A DNA stretch of 64,000 nt from Micromussa lordhowensis (lineage: Eukaryota; Cnidaria; Anthozoa; Scleractinia; Lobophylliidae), in the NCBI GenBank assembly GCA_964020085.1, contig OZ026606.1, positions 8,137,483 through 8,201,482 of the forward strand, in the 5' to 3' direction. Positions 46,501 to 56,168 of this stretch are shown here, one piece after another. How positions within the stretch are numbered: the stretch's first letter is position 1; each line of letters begins with the position of its first letter. The position numbers were made by a program, and so were the translations under genes. The notes beneath the pieces are model-generated. The model was not told where the DNA came from. It made no database searches and saw only the letters and a list, made by a program, of their open reading frames with translations.

Positions 46501-49495
46501 ATCAATGGCAGTTTTGAGTGTTCCAAACATTATAGGTAGTTACCAGTACTTCTTTGGGGAAAAAAGAACACTTCCAGTCGTGTTTTTTTTTTCAAAAATG
46601 ATAGGCATGCACTTCTTTTCACCTTTTTGAATACTTTTCCAGTCAAGTGGCACAGGAGGTTTCCTCTTTCTCCAAAGCTTGTCCATTGACAAAAGGTACT
46701 TTATGTCTTCACTGAACAACTGAATGAGATCCAAACAGAAAAAAATGCCTGAGACAAGGTCAGTTTTAACTCTGCTCACAAAAACTGTACAATAAAAGCT
46801 GGTCATTGAAAGAGTATGAGCGCAAATGCTCATTTGTATCTTTCTAGCCTAAGTTAAAACAACTTGCTCCCTCTCTACAGACTCCAGTTGTTGAACATTC
46901 ACTATAGTATAATAAATTACATGTATATCCCTGGCATGATTCCATACTGAATGTGGCATTCCCTACAGAGATTTATGATGTGTATCTGTTTGGCTGTTAC
47001 TCTTATTTTTTAACTTCTTCTGCAATACCATACAGATCTCTGCAGTTCCTTTTTATAACAAGTCACCAGGGCCATACTGGGAGAATATTGCATTGGTTTT
47101 GGCAGTACAGATCAATCACAGTGAGGCACATACTGAATTGCCCGAGGGCTGATATTCTAACAGTATAGATCGTTTTCACTGTCACGCAATGAAAAAAATA
47201 AATCGAAAACTATCCAGTGGAAAAAGCTTAGAAATTGTGATGTTATAGAACATAAAAAAATAAGACACTTCTCCAAGTTTTAGCCCTGTGCGTTTCCCCA
47301 AACCTCAGATATTCGTCGAAATGTTTCGCAGAAATTTACAGAGCCCAGTATGAAAACGCCATGTTGGTGTACCTCCATGGTACACCAATATGGCGGCCGA
47401 AAAATAGTATGAACATCTGGAACTTACTTTGGCTTTCTAGGCGACTGATTGTAAGTACTGATTATCAGTACTGAAAAAAAGTATTTACATATTAAGCACT
47501 TTTGCTAAAGCTCTAGCTTCTAACAGGGCTCAAAATCATGAGATACATGTAAGTATGTATTTTTCAACAAATTTGATCGTAGTCTTGTGTCACGCACCAC
47601 CATAACCCGGAAATTCAAAATGCTCTGGTTTCCAAACGAAGCACGCTATTGAGCTGTAAAGTTGTATTTACAGATATAAATATGTCACCTCTTATACCTG
47701 ATGAGGATGAAAACTTTGGTGGATCTTTAGTTTTAGATTTTAGAAAGTGATGACATCACGTGAAAACGATCTATTGCCCTGGGCAAGTATGGTTAATACC
47801 TGAGTTATTACATGTACATGAATTGCATATGAGCTTTAGAAAAGTTTCATTCTGATTGGAATACTTTTCTAAAGCTGTTGACCCTTAATAGCGCTGCCTT
47901 TGTATATTGTCATGTATTAAACAACATACACATTTTTTATCAATGTGGAATATAATTCTTTTTTTATCTTATTCTTAATAGCATCTCTCCATATAAACGT
48001 ACATGTAAATGTACATAGAATCTGGCTAGACACCAACAACAATAACAATTCATATCTTACTTTATTGAACAACTTAACAGGATCGTATCCTATCTCCTCT
48101 GCCCATGTTCTTGTTGACGCTCTCTCAATACCTCCAGTAGCATTCTCTTTTTCTTGATTTTGAACTGCCTTTTCTCCAGCCCCACCAACAGCCTCTGGAT
48201 CCTCTGTGTCAGGAGATACCTCTTCATCTGCATCAGCCTCACCAAACAATTGGCTGCAAGAAACCAGTACATTATACAGTCATTCAGTTTGCCTGTTGTT
48301 GTTACACCAATTCCATGGCAAGAAAACAAAAATAGAATCTAGTTGCCCAGTGGGCCAGTACAATTCTGTTTTCAATTGTCCCCACTAAAATATTACTTGT
48401 CCAATAGGCACGCAATGTTATGCCTTATCAACTACACCATTTACTAGGTTATATGTATGTCTATAATCAAGTATGCTTGGATTTTAAATTAATCCATGCT
48501 TTCAACTATTGTTTTGCTTATCTTGCAGTTTCAAGTTTTGAAATTGTTTTTGATTGGAAATTAACACTAACAAGACTACTGACGAGGCTATTTCACTCTC
48601 CCGCCGCAACACCAAACTTCCATTTTCACTTGCCCAAGAGCAAATTTTTCTCCCCGGGCAATCGGACCTGGATTTTTTTCCTGCCCTGAATTTACATCAA
48701 CCATACGTGTACATAAACCTAGTTTCTACTATTTTTTCTTGTCAAGTATTAAGCTTTCCATGATGGTACAAAAATGTAACAATCATTTGAATGCCATTCC
48801 CTATTTATAAGAGAAAAAGTCTTTACACTACTGTTATTTTGTACCAGGAAAGCACCTCAGATAACATGACATATGAGGACAAAAGTGTCTGTTATGTAAA
48901 CAACACTATCTGGCTTTTCTTGAATGTTGCCCTTAAGTCATTCAAACTACAAGGTGTCAACCATCCTCTCTTGAATTACCAGTAGCAACCCTAATGTAGA
49001 AGCTACAGTGCAATTGAAGAGGAAAGAAAATCTGAATTATACAGCTCAATGCAATGTCGATGCATGTACATGATTGTAAAATAAAATGAAGCCTGTTTGT
49101 CCCCCCCCCCCCAATCAGATTATAGTCCCGACAGTCAAGTAGCAGTAACTCCATTCAGATTCTGATTTTAAATACATGTACCTCTTCCCTCCCTCATGAT
49201 GTCAACCCCTCCTGTCCAGTTATACATGTACTTCACCATATCATAGCAACCGGTATGACAAAAAGTACAATAATTTATAGAATTGGTTTACGAAGCGAGG
49301 TATTTAGCGTGGAATTGCGAGCTGAAAACGAGGCTAAATGATATTGTTTCGCATCTACGTAACAACTGTCGTCAAATTGTAACACAACAACTGCAAAAAA
49401 GTTTTTCTACAATGTCTTTTTCTACAATTTTATTAATTATGCGATTCAAGGAAAATTCATTACCTGACTCCTGAATTCCGCGTGAAATTGCACTT

Positions 49496-49541
<46 letters not shown>

Positions 49542-52500
49542 CTTTCACGTGCAATTTAACGCAAAATTCCCTCGTCAGGTAATGAATTTTCCTTTAGTAT
49601 CTGCATAGGGTGCAGGATCATCAACAATGTTACAGTAGATTTTTTACTGGATATAATATAAAAAGAACTATTTTACTAACAGTAGATTCTTACTGAACAT
49701 ACAATGTGCTTTCATGTTGTGTCTTACTTAAAAAGATGTTTTGCCCAGACAATACAGTGTATAGGTTCTGAAGGAGTATTTCTGATGGTGCAGCCAGGAA
49801 ATGTTTTCTGGGTTGGTTTGGGCTGACATTCGTAACACTCTGTTACACCCTGTTCAACAGAAAAAAGAAACAGATGGAACACAAAGTCAAGTACATCCAT
49901 TCAGTGGTTTTATCTTCATAGTGACTGCGGTTGAATGTAAATATAATAATGTGAAACATGAAATGAGTACTACTACAAAAATATCTGAAATATCATTAGT
50001 AAGTTATTATAATTATATTGCTTGTGCTTGTAGCTCATATAATGCACGCCCCAATTGGCTAACTCTAGGGCATTATTCTCCCATAATTCCACAGGCCAAT
50101 TACGGGCTTGCAAAGACAAAGCAAAAAGCCATATAATAAAAAACTTATTAATTTCAAATGTTCAATTCTGTACGAGAAAATCTCAAACCTCGGCATTGCT
50201 GTATTGACCTCACCGTCGCTCGGTCAATACAGCAAGGTCTCAGTTTGAGATTTTCCCATAAAGACCTCACTGTTGTTTAACCAAGGCTCAAAAAAAATGC
50301 TGTCCAGTCATCCGGGACAAATACAGTTTTTCCAGCAGAGCAAGTAGCTTTTCATTCTCACTTGTCCAATGGGCAAGGGTCCAGACAGGTCATTTTATTT
50401 ATTTTTTTTTAGTTTATTTTTGCCACACACAATAGAATAAATGAAAATACATGGATTAAATAATAATACCAAGAAATTACAATGATTATAGTAAATTACA
50501 GATATAGTACACATATAGATATATAAAAGTACAAATATAAATATTTGAATAAAGAAAACAAAATGGCGAGGGAACCTAAAAAGAAACCACAGGGCTTGTA
50601 GGCTTAGGTTCCCTCTCGAAAAGCAAAAGGTGATTGAATTAAATTTATTACGACAAGTATGACAAGCCTCATTCAGTATGAGAACAGAGTTAATAGTTGT
50701 AAATTAAAAATGCTTTTACATGTATGTTTTTTTTAAAAGACGCCAGTGAGGAAGAGCCCGAAATTTCAGGAGAAAGAGAATTAAAAAATTTAGGACCTTG
50801 AAAGAATATGGAGAATTGCCGGATATTTGTGGAAGACGAAAGGATTTTGCATGTCTTGTATAATGAGAATGGATTTGGTTGTTGATTGCAAATTTGTTTT
50901 CAAATTTTCGAGGGAGAATAGCGTTCTTAAATGAGAACATAAACTGACCTAAGTGCATTAAGTGCATATCTTGAAATTTAAGTAAGTTAAGCTTCTTAAA
51001 AATTGGTTCTGAATGAGCATTATAATACGACTTGTTTACTATTCTAATCACACGTTTTTGCAGAACTACGATTCTTTGAAGGTTGCCACTTTTTAGTTGC
51101 CAACTAAATACATGTAAAAAAGTAATCTACAACTGTAGGACTTGCTCAGGGCAAGCAAAATTTGAGAGCTGCTTGTCCAAGGGGCAAGCTGGAATTCAAG
51201 TTTTTTTCTAGCCCCATGTTCAAATAAAAAAACAAACCCAACAGTCACAGGTGTTATAAAAAGCATCAAATTTGTGTATGTGAGTGCAGTTACATGTATT
51301 TGTATTGATACCTTTTTAATAACAGTGGCTTGTCCAAGATAACCAGCAGTGCCACTTTCCACCAGAGGCACATCTGCTGCCAGACACATTCTATTGACAT
51401 GGTTTCTGGCAGCTAATAAACAAAACAAATTAAGAACAAATTAAACATAAAGACTATTCTCTCGCTGTTTTCCTTTATTGTGAAATATAACTGCTATGCT
51501 AAGCAGTGGCAAAAAGTAGCGGCGTATTGGTTACAGCATTAGACTTAAAAGCTGATGGTCAGGATCCCAGCATCTGCCTTCATCTTGTGTCTAATACCCC
51601 ATTCACACCAACTAAACTAGTTTAACTAAATCAGGTTAAAGTGCCTTTGAAGTGAAAAAAATTTGTGCTTGTTTGAAAGGCCTTTCAAAATACAGAAGAA
51701 TGGTGTTTTTCTTTTTGAAATATCTTTTTTCGTTTTAGAGATATTGAGGTTTTTCTATTATGCAAATTAGATCAGTGATGACGTCATATTTGTTTGCAAC
51801 TAAAAAGTGGAAAATACTGAATAAACGATATCTCTGGAAATATTGAAACTTGGCACCACAAATGTGCATCAAAAAATAAACAAAATGACACCCTTAATGC
51901 TTGCCATAGCAACTCTTTTGGCTCCAGTCTCTCTCGGTCAAAAAAGTAAATATCCCCATTTGCAATCTCTAATGTGAGCCAAAGGGTCCTACTTGGAACA
52001 GACATAGTTCTTATATTGTCTTCACTGCCATCATTAGATTGGGCAGGGTAGATGGTTCTTGTTTTAAGGTATCAGTGTACCCCAAATGACCATCATTCTT
52101 TGGCCCCGCTTTACAGTCGGACGTTTGACGCAAACCCCAATAAAGTATATATTTTCTGAGAGCTTAATAATTGTAGATTACGAAGGTATATTCATCGACA
52201 TAAAAAAATGTAAGGTTTTCCGAATATAGCGCGCTATTTCCCAAAGTACAGAGGTTCACTAATCAAGTTCGTTTCCGGTCAGATTTGATCGGGAGAACAC
52301 GATCAACATCGCTATGTCTTCTTGACACCTTTCTCTAAAAAACGGTGTCGGGAAATTTTGATTACTTGTCTGGTTTGTTTCTGACACGCAGTTAAACTCT
52401 GAGAGTTGATAAAACATGCATTCTCTTCACTAAAAAGGTCATAACTTTTGAAAGAAGTCAAAAATGAAAATTCCCCGACACCGTTTTTTCGCCTGATTAT

Positions 52501-55500
52501 CGGGCAACGTTCTCTCCAAATTTCAGCGAAAAACGTTGAAAACTCGCCGGAAACGAACTCAAAATGTGCGCCTCACTTGCTGAAATTTTCGTTTCGAGAT
52601 ACGAAGAAAAATATACTTTTGGGCGTTCTTCCGGTGTAATGAGATAATTACACAAAACGTGTGAAAGTTAATTACCCGTTGATAGACCAAGTAAAGGCTC
52701 AGTTTACTTTAACAATAGAGCTCATATCAGTAACAAAGCGGGCTCAAATGTTGCTCCTGGCGGGAAAGGTTAGTAAGGAAATAATTTTCGTTTAATTTTT
52801 AATTTTCCATGTTTTAAATGTCTTTGCTAATGCAGATTCACCATCGATCTAACGAAACAGGTTGAATGATGCTGAAGACAAGTAAAAAGCGTTCTCATAA
52901 ACAAGGGACAGGAAACGAACGGGCACGTACGCGTGCAGATCAAGAAGTTACAACTTCGAACGGCGAAAGCGCCAAACAACTCATGATTAGAGAAATGCGA
53001 GAATCAGGGTAACTGATTTCTCTATTGCCTTGCAAGCGATTGCCGCTAACAATTGTTCGACCGGCCAACTTTAGCCATGACTCTTGTGAGTTCGGTTCTG
53101 CAGGTTCGTCTTTGCCTTTGTCTTCAATTTTCGACCGGCTAGCGCTAAAACAGTCTCGTTCTCCCATCGACTTTGTTCTTCCTCGTCTTGTGAAATCAAC
53201 TTCTCCTGATCAAAGTAGGAACCTCGGTCGCTAGCTGCTAAAACATCAGCTCGATCCTTATCGAATGATTTCGAAACCTTTTTCCTCTTTGAAGGTTTCT
53301 TCGCGCTTGCAAAAGGACAAGGACTTCGTTTTTTCTTCGACGACATGGAATAGAAATACCATAAACTTTTCAATCTAAAATATACAAAAGCAAAACACTC
53401 GAAGCAGCACGTCGATGACCAATTTTAGAAATACAAACACAAACGTGCGAAACTCGCGAACATCGTGTCTGTGACGTGTGCAAGTTTACTTCTCGTGACG
53501 TGTTGACAGCTATCAATAGACCTTTTTACCGATACGGCGACCATCTTGAATTCCGAGGAAATTATGGGATGCCCAGGGGGCAGATGAGAAATAATTAAAA
53601 AGAATACTGTGGCGTGATAACTTTTAACAATAATTTTTCGATAACCATAGGAACAACTGCCAAATATCGTGACGGAAAGATGTAACGCTTGTAATATTTG
53701 TTATGGAATATGAGAGACAAGCAGTAAAAATTTATCCTGAAAGCTGTGTATACGATAAATTTTCTAGCGATTGCCCCCTCGGCAGCCCATAATTTCTCAG
53801 TCAAAACAATAGAATTCAAGATGGCCGCCGTATCGGTAAAAAGGTCTATTAGAGATAATTAATGTGAAGAAACGTTTTCTGTTAATAACTTTGCTTAGGA
53901 TCAATCTTTTTTCATATAATTTTTTTTTAAATGAAAGGTTGCAATACGATCTATCTGAAAAAGCGAAAAAAATTTTTTTGGAAAAATGATCAAATTTGGG
54001 GTACACTGATACCTTAAGACAAAACTGGGAATTTCTGTTTTTATTGACACAGCACCAGCAGCAAAACTGTTGTCATGGCAACAGCACTAAGGGTGTCATT
54101 TTGTTTCTTTTTTGATGCACATTTGTGGTGCCAAGTTTCAAGAACACTGCTTCAATATTTCCAGAGATATCGTTTATTCAGTATTTTCCACTTTTTAGTG
54201 TTGCAAACAAAGTGAGGTAGGTCATCATTGATCTAATTTGCATAATAGAAATACCTCAATATCTCTAAAACGAAAAAAGATAAATGTATTTCAAAAAGAA
54301 AAACACCATTCTTCTGTATTTTGAAAGGCCTTTCAAATAAGCACAAATTATTTTTCACTTCATAGGCACTTTAAGGTTTTTCCAATTTGTCAATGACGCT
54401 TTGCAGTCATTTTGAGAACACAAATTTCAAACCACCTTGCTAACATAATTATGTTGTTGAGACAGGTTTTTACCTTGTTAAGTTGTAAGATGTGTGTGTT
54501 ATGAGCAACTAATTTTCAAGGTCATTTAGTTAAACCACTTTTAAACGTGTTTAACATGTTGGCGTGAATGGGGTATAAGACAGCTGAAGACACTAAAACT
54601 CAACGGTGATTAAATAATACATGTGTGTATTGGATGGGAGGTGCAGTGGCCTAAAGGGTAGTGGACTCCAGATAGAATGGGAGGTAACCCAGGGTAACCC
54701 TGTGATGGACTAGCATCCCATCCAGGAGGGGGGAGGGTGGTAGAAATACTCCTACATACATTTGCTTCATGCCATGGAAACCAGAATAAGGACCACTTGG
54801 CCTGATACAGACGTAATCTTAAAGTTTACATTTTGTACACAGTGTTTAGGATACTAACCAGTTAGTGGACAGTTGACAAAAACAGTAAGAGCAAGAGTTA
54901 CAGTGTGACCCTTCCACCCCCCACCAGTAGCAAATAAATGACCTCTAGTGTAGCATATGGAAGCCGCCTCACCTCTGTTGTCCAGAGCATTCATCACCAC
55001 ATTGAACTGCTTATAATAATCCACATTGTACTCTGGGCTGTGAAAATGTTAAAAATTGCATGGAAATGTTAAAAATTGCATGGGAAATGTATGAGGTCTT
55101 CTTAAATTGCCCAAATTTGATCTTGAGCAGACAACAACAAAGTCTACATTATTATTATCGTTTACACTTCTTTCGATTCCTCCTTTAACAGTATTTTTCC
55201 GTGTATCGCCCTTTGCTGTCATCGAGCAAACACCGCATTGGATAGTATTGTTTTGAGACTCTACAGTGTCACAGTGGCTTTCCCTATTAAAATCTACGCT
55301 CTGATTGGCTATCCAAAAAACCTGTCACCAGGTTGTCAAAATATGTACATGTAATAGGGGCAGCAATAAAAAAATGTGGGTAATCTGGGCAGGCAGTTCC
55401 TTGTGGCTTTGCAACTCGTTTTCGTGGCTTTGCTGCTTTTGCGCTCGTGCTTAAACCGCCACGCTATACATGCAGGCTACATGTAGATGCTGAATGGATG

Positions 55501-56134
55501 GAAGTAATCATCAAATGAATGGTCAGGAGAAATATTTTACATCTCCATGTATCAGCATATAATATGTACCATGTAGCTTAAAATTGTGTCATGAAAGCAT
55601 ACAGTACCGCTCAAAAGTAAGTTGGCAGTCCCTCGAGCCTCGATACTCAATACTCGATCCTCGATAGTTTTGAGTATCAAGTCTCAAGTCTCGAGGATCG
55701 AGTCTTGAGCATCAAGTTGCGAGTTGAGAAAGTTAATGACCTTGTTGTTTGACTGATCTCTGTATGTGTACATGCATGTGTATATGTGTACCCTGCAAGC
55801 AGAGTCACTTCAGTCATTATAACAAAATGTCAGGAAAGACACCTTCTATTTTCCCAAGTGAATGTATCTGAGAAAGATCCATTGAAAGCAACTCCACTAG
55901 GATGGTAATCTACATTATTAAAATAAAATGCTATACATGCACTGGAATTCTGATTTTTCAAACCTCTAAGGAAAAAAAACTTGGTTTGAAAATCAAGTTG
56001 TTTGTACAATGTAATGAGAAAGCAGCGATAAAATTACAGTGTTCAACTGAGGGGAGGGAAATGATTTTTGGTTTGAGTTACCAGAAGGTTCGGAAAATCG
56101 AGGGTTTGAGCCCGGGGGGGGGGGGGGGACTCCC

Positions 56135-56168
<34 letters not shown>

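Larger units (their letters stand above)
52064..54017. mobile_element. 1.95-kb element with TTAAGGTATCAGTGTACCCC ends (level 3)
   Basis: The terminal repeats begin and end with TTAA, which fits a piggyBac-type target site but does not prove it. A basic 100-codon frame (minus strand, 53373-53071) lies inside. No transposase was recognised. Confidence 0.8.
51595..54575. mobile_element. four-level nested inverted-repeat element in UBA2 intron 4
   Basis: Level 1 ends are TACCCCATTCACACCAAC (51595) and GGCGTGAATGGGGTA (to 54575). Level 2 is 51636-54374, with arms of about 280 bp starting TTAAAGTGCC and including GAAAGGCCTTTCAAA. Level 3 is 52064-54017, with terminal repeat TTAAGGTATCAGTGTACCCC at both ends. 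Level 4 is 53517-53848, with terminal repeat TAGACCTTTTTACCG at both ends. The shells are strictly concentric, which fits successive insertions. Confidence 0.85.

Noticed and set aside
47945..48388. Several plus-strand frames and an extra minus-strand frame
   Set aside because: They are shadows of UBA2 exon 7 (48253-48061), whose frame continues across both splice sites.
49801..50136. 111-codon plus-strand frame
   Set aside because: It overlaps UBA2 exon 6 on the other strand and has no coding resemblance.
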